A DNA stretch of 64,000 nt from an archaeon. Its GTDB lineage: Archaea; Nanobdellota; Nanobdellia; Pacearchaeales; GW2011-AR1. Each line of letters opens with the position of its first letter. Position 1 is the stretch's first letter. Positions 32,966-41,553 of the stretch are shown here, in pieces. The DNA lies in assembly GCA_030605415.1 (NCBI GenBank), contig JAUWIJ010000002.1, forward strand, positions 1-64,000, given 5' to 3'. The notes below the pieces were generated by a model that did not search any database, was not told the origin of the DNA, and was given only the letters and a program-made list of their open reading frames with translations. The position numbers and the translations under genes are program-made.

Positions 32966-33050
32966 ATTATTATATTGTAGTTTGAGTTTTTATTTGTTAC
33001 CTATATACTACATTATATATATCCAAATATACTACATTACAATATATATA

Positions 33051-33608
33051 TTAAAATTCAACCTTTGGAACTGCCTTCGCTGCTTCCGGAATTTTCAAAT
33101 ATTCCCGCTCTTTAAATCCATACATTGACGCGAACCATTTTCCCGGAACCATATTTGTCATAACATTATAGGACATTATCCCGTCATTATAATATTGCCT
33201 TGCATACGCCACTTTATCTTCTATCGCGGATAACTCTTGTTGTAATTGTAAAAAATTCGTATTCGCTTTTAAGTCTGGGTAGCCCTCCGCAATCGCGAAA
33301 ATTGATTTAAGCGCTTCCTGCATCTGATTTCCTGCTTCCATTTTTTTCTCGACGCTCGTTGCCGACATCAACGCCTTTCTCGCATCCGTCACCTCTTTGA
33401 ACACTTTCTTTTCGTGCTTCATATAACCCTTCACCGCAGACAATAAGTTAGGTATTAAATCTGAACGTTTCTTAAGCTGGACGCTGATTTGCGCAAGAGA
33501 GTTGTCAATTTGATGTGACAATCGAACAAAACGATTATAGTAAATAAAAAATATTGCGACAGCAACTACGATTATTGCAATTACGACCCAAATCAGTGCG
33601 GTTACCAT
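33051..33608 (-). CDS. lemA: LemA family membrane protein
   Basis: 185 residues. One N-terminal transmembrane helix (about 4-24) and a long helical bundle with the LemA pattern SLAQISVQLKKRSDLIPNLL and YPDLKANTNFLQLQQELSAI. The biochemical role is not settled; linkage with HtpX is common and is seen here. It has its own TATA-like box (GTTTATAAAT about 26 bp upstream). The 85 bp between it and htpX contain another AT-rich box, so htpX may have its own promoter. Confidence 0.9.
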   Translation of the reverse strand: MVTALIWVVIAIIVVAVAIFFIYYNRFVRLSHQIDNSLAQISVQLKKRSDLIPNLLSAVKGYMKHEKKVFKEVTDARKALMSATSVEKKMEAGNQMQEALKSIFAIAEGYPDLKANTNFLQLQQELSAIEDKVAYARQYYNDGIMSYNVMTNMVPGKWFASMYGFKEREYLKIPEAAKAVPKVEF

Positions 33609-33712
33609 ACTTACTCGAATTTAATTAAGTTTATAAATCCGACGGAACCAAGGTTCCCTATAGGTAGCCTCCTTCGAGATAGTTTTATATACGTTGTTGA
33701 ATTGTTTTAAAC

Positions 33713-33925
33713 ATGGTTAATCGCAATATCATAATCGGCATCAGTATCTTAATTATTATAATCCTGGGATTTACGTTTTTCTCCAATATGACAGGAAGCG
33801 TAATCACGGGCTCAGTAATTATTAACGAAAAAGTCGAAAATGAATATTTCAAAATTAATGATTCCAATAACCAATCAGAGGAGGGTGATTTAAATGACAC
33901 ACAAAATATCAGTGGACAAAAATAA
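33713..33925 (+). CDS. Small TG-tagged membrane protein
   Basis: 70 residues: an N-terminal transmembrane segment (about 5-22, IIIGISILIIIILGFTFF) directly followed by NMTGSVITGSV, the tag also seen in the surface proteins of this window, then an acidic tail. TATA-like TTTATATAC about 27 bp upstream supports a leaderless start. Its 3' end overlaps the ferredoxin gene by 32 bp in another frame. Function unknown; perhaps a membrane partner of the ferredoxin. Confidence 0.6.
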   Translation: MVNRNIIIGISILIIIILGFTFFSNMTGSVITGSVIINEKVENEYFKINDSNNQSEEGDLNDTQNISGQK

Positions 33926-34079
33926 GTGTATCGGATGTGGAGCTTGTTTCGCAACTTGTCCAAATTCTTTTAAAATGAAAAATGGGAAGGCATTTGTAAC
34001 GAAAGCCAAAGTTGAAAAGCTAACATGCGAAAAAGAAGCTGAAACCGGATGCCCAGTTAGTGCAATTAAGGTTAATTAG
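33894..34079 (+). CDS. Ferredoxin, single [4Fe-4S] type
   Basis: 61 residues. KCIGCGACFATCP supplies three cluster cysteines near the N-terminus and TGCPVSAIKV the fourth. The two remaining cysteines (in ATCP and LTCEKE) are placed as in single-cluster ferredoxins that form a disulfide. It carries electrons between soluble redox enzymes. A strong GGAGGGTGA site lies upstream within the preceding gene. The downstream Fe-S assembly genes would supply its cluster. Confidence 0.88.
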   Translation: MTHKISVDKNKCIGCGACFATCPNSFKMKNGKAFVTKAKVEKLTCEKEAETGCPVSAIKVN

Positions 34080-34101
34080 GGAAGTCTATTTCTTTAATAA
34101 G

Positions 34102-34131
34102 ATTTATAAACCAAAGTTAACTATCGTTAAC
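34102..34131 (+). promoter_or_regulatory. Promoter and operator of the Fe-S assembly operon
   Basis: TATA-like GATTTATAAACC (34102-34113) is centred about 25 bp before the ATG at 34132. Between them GTTAAC-TATC-GTTAAC (34116-34131) is a perfect inverted repeat abutting the start codon. The first gene encodes an HTH protein, so autorepression is likely. Confidence 0.65.
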
Positions 34132-34497
34132 ATGTATTCATTACCTCAGGAAATCGAAGTTTGGTATATTATCCCAGCAGTTCGAAAGGAATTAGCGAAG
34201 CTGTTGACTGGGAAGTATGAATTGAGTTACGAGAAAGCAGGAATGATTCTGGGGATTAGTAAAGCGGCGGTTTCACAATATCTATCCAACAAGAGAGCAA
34301 ATAAGATTAAATTAAATTCAGACACAAAAAAAGAAATTGGTCTGTCGGCTAAAGTAATTGTTAAGAATCCTAAGTTGGCAGTGAGTGAGATTCAGAGAAT
34401 TTTGAAATTCATGAAAGACAACAAATGTTCATGCAATGTTTGTAAAAAATATAACAAAGAGGTTCTCGGCTATTGTAATTGTGAGCCAAGTTATTAA
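34132..34497 (+). CDS. HTH regulator with C-terminal cysteine cluster
   Basis: 121 residues. An HTH occupies about 15-60 (YELSYEKAGMILGISKAAVS, then QYLSNKRANKI). The C-terminus has seven cysteines in CSCNVCKKYN and YCNCE spacing, able to bind an Fe-S cluster or zinc. It is the first gene of the iscS-iscU operon, with the iscS start abutting its stop. By position it would act like bacterial IscR, sensing cluster supply and repressing the operon, though it is not of the IscR (Rrf2) family. The role is an inference. Confidence 0.65.
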   Translation: MYSLPQEIEVWYIIPAVRKELAKLLTGKYELSYEKAGMILGISKAAVSQYLSNKRANKIKLNSDTKKEIGLSAKVIVKNPKLAVSEIQRILKFMKDNKCSCNVCKKYNKEVLGYCNCEPSY

Positions 34498-35639
34498 TGA
34501 AAATTTATTTAGACAATGCAGCTACGACGAAAGTTTATCCGGAGGTCGCAAAAAAAGTTCAAGAACTTTTTGTTGATAAATACGGGAACGCTTCAAGTTT
34601 GCATTCGATTGGAACCGAGGTCAGAAAAAAAATAGATGAAGCTCGTGGAAAAATTGCTAGGTTTATTGGGGCAGAAATATCTGAGATAATTTTTACTTCG
34701 GGGGGAACTGAATCTAATAATTTGGCGTTGAGGGGTTTAGCTAAGGCAAATCCTGACAAAAAACATATTATAACTTCGGTGATTGAACATCCGTCAATTT
34801 TAGAAACTTGTAAAGATTTGGAAAAGTCGGGATATAAAATTGATTACATCGGAGTTAATTCAGAAGGGATTATTGACGTTGGAGAAATTGAAAAATTAAT
34901 TTCTGAAAATACTTTGGTTGTTTCGATAATGCATGTTAATAATGAAATTGGGACTATTCAGCCAGTTGAAAAAATTGGAAAGGTTTGCAAAAAAGCAGAA
35001 GTTTATTTTCACACCGACGCTGTTCAGGGGTTTAAGAAAATAGATTTAGATATAAAGGACATTAATTTGTTTTCCGTTTCAGGACATAAGATTCATGCAC
35101 CCAAAGGAATTGGATTTTTATATATTAAGAAGGGAACAAATATTTCTGCAATTATAACTGGAGGTGGACAGGAAAATAAGCTTCGTAGCGGAACTGAAAA
35201 TGTGCCTGGGATTGTTGGATTAGCCACAGCCTTGGATGTTGACAATAAAAATAATGAGATAAAAAAAAGTAGAGACAAAATCATCGAAGGACTCTTGAAA
35301 ATTCATGGAACCAAGATTAATGGCTCGATGAACAATCGTATTTATCATAATATTAATGTGTCGTTTTATGGGATTGAGGGCGAGAGTTTAATGTTAATGT
35401 TAGACAAGGATGGCATTTGTGTTTCAACTGGCTCAGCCTGTGCCTCCGCAAAATTAAAAGAAAGTTATGTTTTGAAAGCGATTGGTGTCGAGGATTTGTA
35501 TATTCATGGAAGTTTGAGATTAACATTAGGAGATGATGTTGTTGGAAATGAGGATTATGTTATAAATAAAATTAAAAAAAATGTTGAAAAGTTAAGAGAG
35601 ATTAGTCCGTTTAAATTCGAAAAAATAGCAAGGAAGTGA
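34497..35639 (+). CDS. iscS: Cysteine desulfurase
   Basis: 380 residues. A PLP enzyme that removes sulfur from cysteine as a persulfide for Fe-S clusters and thiolated tRNA. YLDNAATT at the N-terminus, the PLP site SGHKIHAPKG at about 200-209, and the persulfide Cys in STGSACASAKL at about 310-320. Length and the GSACAS loop fit the IscS/NifS class. It lies between the Cys-rich regulator and the scaffold iscU, and may also feed the PP-loop thiolase at 23942. Confidence 0.95.
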   Translation: MKIYLDNAATTKVYPEVAKKVQELFVDKYGNASSLHSIGTEVRKKIDEARGKIARFIGAEISEIIFTSGGTESNNLALRGLAKANPDKKHIITSVIEHPSILETCKDLEKSGYKIDYIGVNSEGIIDVGEIEKLISENTLVVSIMHVNNEIGTIQPVEKIGKVCKKAEVYFHTDAVQGFKKIDLDIKDINLFSVSGHKIHAPKGIGFLYIKKGTNISAIITGGGQENKLRSGTENVPGIVGLATALDVDNKNNEIKKSRDKIIEGLLKIHGTKINGSMNNRIYHNINVSFYGIEGESLMLMLDKDGICVSTGSACASAKLKESYVLKAIGVEDLYIHGSLRLTLGDDVVGNEDYVINKIKKNVEKLREISPFKFEKIARK

Positions 35640-35642
35640 AGA

Positions 35643-35846
35643 ATGGAAAAGAAAAATAAAATTACTAAAAATATGACTTTTGCTGAATTGATAAAAACAA
35701 ATAAAAATGCGGCTGAGAAATTGGCTGACCGAGGTTTGTTTTGTGGCGGTTGTCCGATGGCACAATTTGAGACGATTGAGAATGGGGCAAAAGCACACGG
35801 TGTTGATGTTGATGAGCTTGTCAAGGAGTTGAATGATGAGAAGTAA
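35643..35846 (+). CDS. DUF1858-like small Cys protein
   Basis: 67 residues. ITKNMTFAELIKTNKNAAEK and LADRGLFCGGCPMAQFETIE match the DUF1858 domain, a small helical domain with a conserved CxxC, often near Fe-S or hybrid-cluster proteins. It lies 3 bp after iscS and overlaps iscU, so it belongs to the assembly operon; its CGGC could bind iron or carry sulfur. The exact role is unknown. Confidence 0.8.
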   Translation: MEKKNKITKNMTFAELIKTNKNAAEKLADRGLFCGGCPMAQFETIENGAKAHGVDVDELVKELNDEK

Positions 35847-36216
35847 TATAGACTACAATAAAAAAGTGTTGGAACATTTTGAAAATCCGAGGAACATGGG
35901 GGAGATGAAAAATCCTGATGCTGAAGCGACGGTCGGGAATCCGCGATGCGGGGATGTTTTGAAAATTATGTTAAAAATTAGGGATGATAAAATTAAAGAT
36001 ATAAAATTCCAGACGATGGGATGTGTCGCAGCAATTGCTACGAGTTCTATGGCGACGAAGATAGTAAAAGGAAAAACCATAAACGAGGCGAAAAAGATTA
36101 CAAATGTCGACGTTGCAAAGGCATTGGGCGAGTTACCCCCAATAAAAATACACTGTTCTAATTTGGCCGCGGATGCTTTGAGAAAAGCGATTGAGAATTG
36201 GAAAAAGTTTGATTAA
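35836..36216 (+). CDS. iscU: Fe-S cluster scaffold protein
   Basis: 126 residues. The scaffold on which clusters are built before transfer to apoproteins. The three ligands are in NPRCGD, GCVAAIATSS and IHCSNLAAD, the IscU/NifU-N arrangement. GGAG lies 7 nt before the ATG at 35836; an ATG at 35833 is also possible. It overlaps the DUF1858 gene. It is the last gene of the operon, followed by a hairpin at 36231-36270. Confidence 0.93.
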   Translation: MRSNIDYNKKVLEHFENPRNMGEMKNPDAEATVGNPRCGDVLKIMLKIRDDKIKDIKFQTMGCVAAIATSSMATKIVKGKTINEAKKITNVDVAKALGELPPIKIHCSNLAADALRKAIENWKKFD

Positions 36217-36230
36217 AAACTATAAAAAAT

Positions 36231-36270
36231 AATGAATCTCCCAAGCTCCCTATAACAAAGGAGACTCATT
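36231..36270 (+). terminator. Inverted repeat after iscU
   Basis: AATGAATCTCC and GGAGACTCATT pair with one mismatch around an 18-nt loop (about 36231-36270). It is placed to end the Fe-S operon or to protect its 3' end. Confidence 0.5.
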
Positions 36271-36308
36271 GAATATGATTAAATTAAAAATAATAATATT
36301 AAAAAGAT

Positions 36309-36482
36309 TTATTTCTTCTTTTTCTTTTTGACGACTTTCTTAGCAACTTTCTTCTTAGCAACCTTCTTTTTCTTCTTGCCACCTCGTGCCATCTTAGCTT
36401 CGCAAACGTTTCCCTTTCCGTCTACATAATATAGAAATCCAGATTTTCGTTCAACAACATTTTTAGCAATAATTTTTCCCAT
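36309..36482 (-). CDS. Very basic lysine-rich small protein
   Basis: 57 residues: a 30-residue N-terminal part (VERKSGFLYYVDGKGNVCEA) and a C-terminal tail that is nearly all Lys, Ala and Val (KKVAKKKVAKKVVKKKKKK). A textbook AGGAGG lies 7 nt upstream of the ATG, so it is a real and probably well-translated gene. The tail resembles histone H1 and other chromatin-compacting tails, so DNA or RNA binding is likely. It is too short for most gene finders. Confidence 0.75.
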   Translation of the reverse strand: MGKIIAKNVVERKSGFLYYVDGKGNVCEAKMARGGKKKKKVAKKKVAKKVVKKKKKK

Positions 36483-36540
36483 TTTTAACCTCCTTTTTAC
36501 CTCTTTTATAAACTATAATTGTTCCAATTTACTTTTCTAT

Positions 36541-36891
36541 TTAAATGTTTCTATTGTCGCCAAAATTGTTTGTCGACGATAATTTGTTATTTTTAAGTGA
36601 TGCAGGAATCTCCAATAAAAACCTTCCTTTGCCCGAAATACTTAATTTCCAGTTATTCACGTCGGTAATTTTGGTTGCGCGCATCTTTTCATCGAGCCAG
36701 ATTGCCCTGAACGGTTTACAAAAAAAAGAATGAATTTGGATAATTTTATTTTTATTGAAAATAAAAAGGAGTGGTAAAGAATTTTTTTTAAACATTAGCC
36801 CTGAAAATTTTTTTAAGAGAGTGTCACAAATTTCTACCTTAATCTGTTTCTTTTTGCCCTCAATAAAATAAGTTATTGTTTTTAGAACCAT
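36541..36891 (-). CDS. DUF192 family protein
   Basis: 116 residues. KKFSGLMFKKNSLPLLFIF, then IHSFFCKPFRAIWLDEKMR and GRFLLEIPAS follow the DUF192 pattern (compact beta barrel). The biological role of the family is not established. No signal peptide is seen, unlike many bacterial members. It overlaps the upstream metallopeptidase gene by 10 bp, and the three genes from 37551 down form one operon. Confidence 0.75.
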   Translation of the reverse strand: MVLKTITYFIEGKKKQIKVEICDTLLKKFSGLMFKKNSLPLLFIFNKNKIIQIHSFFCKPFRAIWLDEKMRATKITDVNNWKLSISGKGRFLLEIPASLKNNKLSSTNNFGDNRNI

Positions 36892-37283
36892 TTCGTTTCT
36901 GAAGATTTTTTTAGATTACAATAATGATTATATATTTTATCTACCGACGCTGTGTGAACCTTGTTATGGTGAATGAATCCTCCGCCGAAAGATTTTGGGA
37001 TGTGCATGAGTTCGTGGATGATAACTTTTAATTGTTCGTCAACGGAAAGTCTGTCAAATTTCTCTGAAATAACTTCAATAAGATAAAACCCTTTCCTGCG
37101 ACCCATACCAATTTGCATCGCTTTGCCAAGAGCGTGACATCTTGCAATTGTCCGTCGAGCTTTAGATCCAGTACTTCTGAGAAATGCTACATGCTCAAGA
37201 AGCACATGATTCCAAGCAAGTTTATTAACAACCTCTTTGGCGATTTGTTGAATGTCAGGAGCCTGATGATATTTAATTGCCAT
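36882..37283 (-). CDS. Putative zinc metallopeptidase
   Basis: 133 residues. The zinc-binding HELMHIPKSFGGGFIHH at about 90-106 contains HExxH and a further His pair, and resembles the small metallopeptidases grouped as phage-type PF18894. The N-terminal part is helical and basic with RRTIARCHALGKA. It overlaps DUF192 and DUF167 genes on either side, an arrangement that implies co-regulation. The substrate is unknown. Confidence 0.7.
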   Translation of the reverse strand: MAIKYHQAPDIQQIAKEVVNKLAWNHVLLEHVAFLRSTGSKARRTIARCHALGKAMQIGMGRRKGFYLIEVISEKFDRLSVDEQLKVIIHELMHIPKSFGGGFIHHNKVHTASVDKIYNHYCNLKKSSETKWF

Positions 37284-37551
37284 CTCTTACCTCTATTAGT
37301 TTTCTTTTAGATGTAAAGCCACTTATAATCTTTACCTCTTTGGAAAAATGTTTTTTCAGAAACTTGACCAGTTCCCCGTTAGCCCTATTATCTTTAGGAT
37401 GACTTTTCAAAAAAACTTTAGATATGCTACCGTCGATAGATTGCTGTATTTCTTGTCTTCCGGGATTCGGCTGGCACTCAAGAGTGTACCTCCTGCCCAT
37501 GTGGCATCTGCTAATGCAGACAGAGTCGGCAACTTTTATATTTAATCTCAT
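37273..37551 (-). CDS. DUF167 (YggU-like) protein
   Basis: 92 residues. The C-terminal half has the DUF167 signature KVFLKSHPKDNRANGELVKF, then IISGFTSKRKLIEV. The N-terminal 40 residues (VCISRCHMGRRYTLECQPN) add three Cys not usual for the family. TATA-like GATTATAAAT about 26 bp upstream starts the three-gene operon. Function of the family is unknown. Confidence 0.75.
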   Translation of the reverse strand: MRLNIKVADSVCISRCHMGRRYTLECQPNPGRQEIQQSIDGSISKVFLKSHPKDNRANGELVKFLKKHFSKEVKIISGFTSKRKLIEVRDGN

Positions 37552-37583
37552 AAGTATAAAAGTTGGTTTGAGATTATAAATAT

Positions 37584-38498
37584 TTAGTTAGCGAGAAGAA
37601 GTTCCTCGAGAAGAGCCATTCTAATATAAAGACCATTTTCTGCCTGACGAAAATAAGCAACTCGCGAGTCGTTTTGCTCTTTATCAATGGATATGTCAAT
37701 TTCTTCGACGTGAGGTAATGGATGCATAATTATAGCACCTTTAGAAATAAATTCCAAATTTGCGTCATTTATAACAAACTTTCCTTTAGCCTCTTCATAA
37801 TCTTCTTGACTTATTCTTTCTTTCTGAATTCGAGTCATATATACCACGTCGACAGCTGGTAGCACCTTTTCCAAATCATCCTCTTCGGAAAATTCAATAT
37901 TATGTTTTTCTAGATAGTCCTTAATTTCTTGACTTATTTTGAGATTTACAGGAGATACAAACACGATTTTGACTCCCGAAAATTTTCCCAAAAGATAACA
38001 CAAGGAGCGGACTGTTCTGCCCGAAGCAAGATCGCCAACCATTGCAATTTTTATATTATCAAGCTTCCCGATTTCTCTGTAAATTGTATATGTATCTAAA
38101 AGAGCCTGAGTTGGATGCTGACCTTTGCCGTCACCACCATTTATAATTGGCACATCGCTCACCTCTGACGCCTTTTCTACGGAACCTTCTTTATTATGCC
38201 GCATAACAATAGCGTCGGAATATGTCGCGATGACCCTAATTGTATCCGCCAAAGATTCTCCCTTTGAAGCAGACGAAAACTCTCGGGCATTCTCAGTTCC
38301 CATAATCTGTCCACCCATTTTTAACATTGCCGATTCAAAACTTAATCGAGTTCGCGTGCTCGGCTCATAAAATAAAGTTGTCAAAACTTTCCCATTCAAA
38401 GAATCACTCGGAGATATTCGAAGTTCGTCGGCTCGATTAAAAAGATTAAATAAATGTTCTTTTGTAAATTGTTGCGATTTAATTAAATGTTTTGTCAT
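37584..38498 (-). CDS. pyrB: Aspartate carbamoyltransferase catalytic subunit
   Basis: 304 residues. Joins carbamoyl phosphate and aspartate, the first committed step of pyrimidine synthesis. Carbamoyl-phosphate site FYEPSTRTRLSFESAM at about 44-59, GDGKGQHPTQALLDTYTI at about 123-140, and the aspartate-site HPLPHVEEI at about 258-266. Leaderless start (TATA-like TTTATAAATT about 26 bp upstream). No regulatory chain gene (pyrI) or other pyrimidine gene is adjacent. Confidence 0.94.
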   Translation of the reverse strand: MTKHLIKSQQFTKEHLFNLFNRADELRISPSDSLNGKVLTTLFYEPSTRTRLSFESAMLKMGGQIMGTENAREFSSASKGESLADTIRVIATYSDAIVMRHNKEGSVEKASEVSDVPIINGGDGKGQHPTQALLDTYTIYREIGKLDNIKIAMVGDLASGRTVRSLCYLLGKFSGVKIVFVSPVNLKISQEIKDYLEKHNIEFSEEDDLEKVLPAVDVVYMTRIQKERISQEDYEEAKGKFVINDANLEFISKGAIIMHPLPHVEEIDISIDKEQNDSRVAYFRQAENGLYIRMALLEELLLAN

Positions 38499-38530
38499 TC
38501 TAATGTTTGAGAATTATCAGTTTATAAATT

Positions 38531-39712
38531 TTATCCAGTCATAATTTCAATTCCATCTCGATGTTTAAGTGGGTGGTTTTTACCGACGGGCTGTTTTGTT
38601 CGAACATCAATTGCTTTTATGAATTTATCTCCGATGTCTGTATGAAGCGAGTAAGCGAAATCAAGTGCGGTTGAACCTCCCGGAAGTAAAAAACAATCAG
38701 GAAGAACATTTCCCTTGCTGTCTGCAAGTTTTGAACCAGCTGGAAAGATTGCGATATAATTTAAAAGTTCAAATACGGATTTATCAAGAATATTCTGAAC
38801 TCCAGTTGAACCAAATTCATCTAAGACGTTTTCCTTAATTGAATTCAATGCTATTTTTTGTTTTTCATTCACTTTATCTTCGTTGATTGTGAAAGACGAG
38901 TCGCCTTGAACATATTCAATCATTCCCGCATTCGCAGCTTGTCTGAGCGATAATTCAGCGTCGGCAGAACATGGAATTATCTCAATGTTAGGAAATTCAG
39001 TTTTCAGTTTTTCAAGATTTTCTTTCGCGCCCGACTTATCAATTTTATTCGCAGCGATTAACATTGGTTTTGTTGAGTGCCTCAATGTTTCTGTAAAATT
39101 TGATAAATCCTGTTCGGACCAAGACGTTGGAGATTCTGAATTGAGTTTTAATTTTGATAAGACAGATTTTACATCTTCTTCGCTAACTCGTAAGCCCGAA
39201 AACTGTTTTGCAACCGAAGCTGAGAAATTTTGTTTTGTTGTTTGGATTGTTCTGGATAATTTATCCCAAACTTTTTCAAAAATTGCCCTATACCATTTAT
39301 TAAGTTCATTCTCCAACATTCTTACATCTTCGACCGGATTACCCTCGCCATCTTTACCTTCGCTATCAGTTGTTCCAGACACATCGACGACTTGGATAAA
39401 CATATCCGCTTGTCTTAACGAATCTAAAAATTGATTACCTAATCCCTTTCCTTCCGAAGCACCCTTTACCAATCCTGCGACGTCCATCAATTCTACGGGG
39501 ACAAATCGTATTTCGCCCGTGCAGAATCCGGTTCGCGGGTTACACTTTACATTAAGTTCTTTACAAAGAGCATCAACCCGAACATAACCAATTCCGTGAT
39601 TCGGCTCAATAGTTGCAAAAGGATATGATGCTATAAGAACATCCGATAGCGTCGCTGCCTTAAAGAATGTCGATTTTCCACATGACGGTTTTCCTACTAA
39701 TCCTAATAACAT
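38531..39712 (-). CDS. ychF: YchF/Obg-type GTPase or ATPase
   Basis: 393 residues. P-loop [10 protein letters not shown] at about 7-16, switch and G3-type [14 protein letters not shown] at about 77-90, G4-like NKID at about 214-217, and a C-terminal TGS-like domain ([20 protein letters not shown]). This is the archaeal member of the Obg-like family, which binds ribosomes and translation or redox factors. Leaderless start with TATA-like TTTTTATATC about 27 bp upstream. It flanks the tRNA fragment that marks the left side of the inserted DNA. Confidence 0.88.
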   Translation of the reverse strand: MLLGLVGKPSCGKSTFFKAATLSDVLIASYPFATIEPNHGIGYVRVDALCKELNVKCNPRTGFCTGEIRFVPVELMDVAGLVKGASEGKGLGNQFLDSLRQADMFIQVVDVSGTTDSEGKDGEGNPVEDVRMLENELNKWYRAIFEKVWDKLSRTIQTTKQNFSASVAKQFSGLRVSEEDVKSVLSKLKLNSESPTSWSEQDLSNFTETLRHSTKPMLIAANKIDKSGAKENLEKLKTEFPNIEIIPCSADAELSLRQAANAGMIEYVQGDSSFTINEDKVNEKQKIALNSIKENVLDEFGSTGVQNILDKSVFELLNYIAIFPAGSKLADSKGNVLPDCFLLPGGSTALDFAYSLHTDIGDKFIKAIDVRTKQPVGKNHPLKHRDGIEIMTG

Positions 39713-39763
39713 AAATCTAAGGCGATAAGAAGGTTTTTATATCTTTTTTTGTGAATAGTTTTG

Positions 39764-39787
39764 TGAGCCTGTAGCTCAGTCTTATAG
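39764..39787 (+). other. tRNA-Ile 5' fragment, probable left attachment site
   Basis: TGAGCCTGTAGCTCAG (39764-39779) is identical to the start of the intact tRNA gene at 45416-45431, including one base upstream of the tRNA. Then TCTTATAG matches its anticodon-loop region after a gap. It lies about 60 bp before an integrase gene and about 50 bp beyond ychF, as expected for a host/element junction. Confidence 0.6.
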
Positions 39788-39836
39788 TTTTTGTCGCAGA
39801 CTTAAAGTTTAAATAGTCTTATTTCGTCTATATTTG

Positions 39837-40949
39837 ATGGATGAAAAGATGATTGAGTTCGACCCGAATAAAAACCCAACTCAAAACGCATATAAGAAAT
39901 TAAGTAAAAAGGATAGGGGGATTATGGATGAGTTTGAGAAATATTGTTTAATATCCGCCAACACTTCACGATCTAAAAAAATAAAGTCAAATGCTATAAG
40001 GTTTTTGTCGATGACTAAAAAAGATATAAGCAAGATTAATTTAGAAGATTTGAGAAATTTTTTAAGAATATTAAAACAGAGTGATTTTTCAGATTACTAT
40101 AAAAATGATGTCAAAGGATTTATTCAGAGATTCTTAAAATGGAAATTTGAGGATTGGTCAAAAAGATTTAATGCCTTTGATGATATAAAATATAATTCAG
40201 ACGCACAACGACAGAAGAAAATAAAACCCGAAGATATTTTAACGATTGAGGACGTGAGCAAATTAATAAAACAAGAACCCTCTATTTTTTGGAAATGTTT
40301 TATAGTCTGTCAATATCAATGTTCCCTAAGAACTTTAGAGGTTAGAAGTTTGCGTTGGGATATGCTCGATACAGAAGACCCCGAAGTTTATTTTTTAACT
40401 ATCAAATCTAAGAAAAATAAAAACGGAGCTGAAAAAGAAAGAATATCTCCCCCGTTATCTTCGGAGTATATTTATTTTTTAAATGAACTAAAGAAAGAGC
40501 AGGAAGAAAATAAAATTAAAAGTCCGTTCATCTTCCCATCTAAAACAAGTCCAAATATCTATATAAGTTCGGGGACGGTGTCTAAGTGGTTTAACAGATT
40601 AACAAAAAGAGTTTTAGGTAAGCCAGTAAAAAACTATTTGCTGAGACATTCTTTTGGAGAACATCTCCACCAGTTAGTTAGAAAAAAACAACTATCAAAA
40701 GAAAACGCAATTTTAATGATGGGTCATTCTGAAAAAATGTTTGATAAAACATATTCCCATACGGACAAAGCAGAGTTTAAGAAACTTCTAAAAAAACAAG
40801 TTCTTTCAGTTGATTACATCGCCCCCGAGAAAAAACACAAATTAGAATTAGAAATTGAGGAGTTGAAGAAAAATAGTATTTCTAAAGAAGATGTTTTAAA
40901 AATAGTTCAACAGGCACTAAAGAGAACGGCGAAAGGAATTAAGAATTAG
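39837..40949 (+). CDS. Tyrosine recombinase (integrase)
   Basis: 370 residues. A SAM-like N-terminal core-binding domain (about 20-115) and a catalytic domain with Arg I in QCSLRTLEVRSL at about 163, HxxR in LLRHSFGEHL (the order is RHSF, so an R-x-x-x variant near 268 should be checked), GH in MMGHSEKMFDKTYSHTD and the nucleophile Tyr at about 304. The C-terminal ~60 residues are coiled coil. The ATG at 39837 lies about 25 bp from GTTTAAATAG (leaderless). It probably integrates the element at tRNA-Ile. Confidence 0.85.
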   Translation: MDEKMIEFDPNKNPTQNAYKKLSKKDRGIMDEFEKYCLISANTSRSKKIKSNAIRFLSMTKKDISKINLEDLRNFLRILKQSDFSDYYKNDVKGFIQRFLKWKFEDWSKRFNAFDDIKYNSDAQRQKKIKPEDILTIEDVSKLIKQEPSIFWKCFIVCQYQCSLRTLEVRSLRWDMLDTEDPEVYFLTIKSKKNKNGAEKERISPPLSSEYIYFLNELKKEQEENKIKSPFIFPSKTSPNIYISSGTVSKWFNRLTKRVLGKPVKNYLLRHSFGEHLHQLVRKKQLSKENAILMMGHSEKMFDKTYSHTDKAEFKKLLKKQVLSVDYIAPEKKHKLELEIEELKKNSISKEDVLKIVQQALKRTAKGIKN

Positions 40950-41455
40950 ATTTTTTCTTTTTTTAGTTTATTGAGTTGTGAACGGATAATTGGATTAAGA
41001 AAATAATAACCCTTAATCTTCTTATTTTTTGAAGGTTCTTCTCTTTTTAGAATAATTCCCATCGTTATTAAATCCTGTATGGTTTTATCAATTCTTCTAA
41101 AACTGGGAAACTTAAATTCTGATTTTAAAATATCCATTCTTTGTTTAATATCTACTTTTTCACAAACTTTTTGATGAATATTTTGAGGGATAGGATAAAA
41201 ACCATCAAAAGGAAAAGAACGTTCATCTCTAAAATGTCCAGAGATTTTAACCATATGTGAATTATAAATTAGGGCGGATACAATATCTTTTATCACCATC
41301 GCTCGAGCTTCCTGATACAAAACAGCGACGATTTTTTGTTCTAAATCAATTAATCCCGTAAGCCAACTAAACACAAAATCAGGGTCTAATTTTTCTAATG
41401 ATTTTAATTTTTCTAATGATTGTTCTTTAATATCGAAAACACTTTTATTATTCAT
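40946..41455 (-). CDS. Winged-helix regulator of the integrated element
   Basis: 169 residues. The N-terminal half is helical (FSWLTGLIDLEQKIVAVLYQ); the C-terminal half looks like a winged helix (SFRRIDKTIQDLITMGIILK). It is transcribed away from the element's replication operon from a leaderless start (TATA-like CTTTATAAAT about 26 bp upstream). It overlaps the integrase 3' end by 4 bp, tail to tail. It is a likely repressor of the divergent promoter, which carries a duplicated 14-bp site. Confidence 0.6.
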   Translation of the reverse strand: MNNKSVFDIKEQSLEKLKSLEKLDPDFVFSWLTGLIDLEQKIVAVLYQEARAMVIKDIVSALIYNSHMVKISGHFRDERSFPFDGFYPIPQNIHQKVCEKVDIKQRMDILKSEFKFPSFRRIDKTIQDLITMGIILKREEPSKNKKIKGYYFLNPIIRSQLNKLKKEKI

Positions 41456-41473
41456 AAGATAAGGGGACGAAAC

Positions 41474-41553
41474 AGCTTTATAAATTGTTGGTAATAAATG
41501 ATACTATATGCAAACATTTAAATAGACAGATAATAAGTAACTATATGCAAACA
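41474..41553. promoter_or_regulatory. Divergent promoter region with 14-bp direct repeats
   Basis: Left promoter: CTTTATAAAT at 41476-41485. Right promoter: CATTTAAATAG at 41514-41524. ACTATATGCAAACA occurs at 41503-41516 and 41540-41553, one copy touching the right TATA box and the other covering the start codon at 41545. The layout suits a repressor that controls both directions. Confidence 0.6.
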
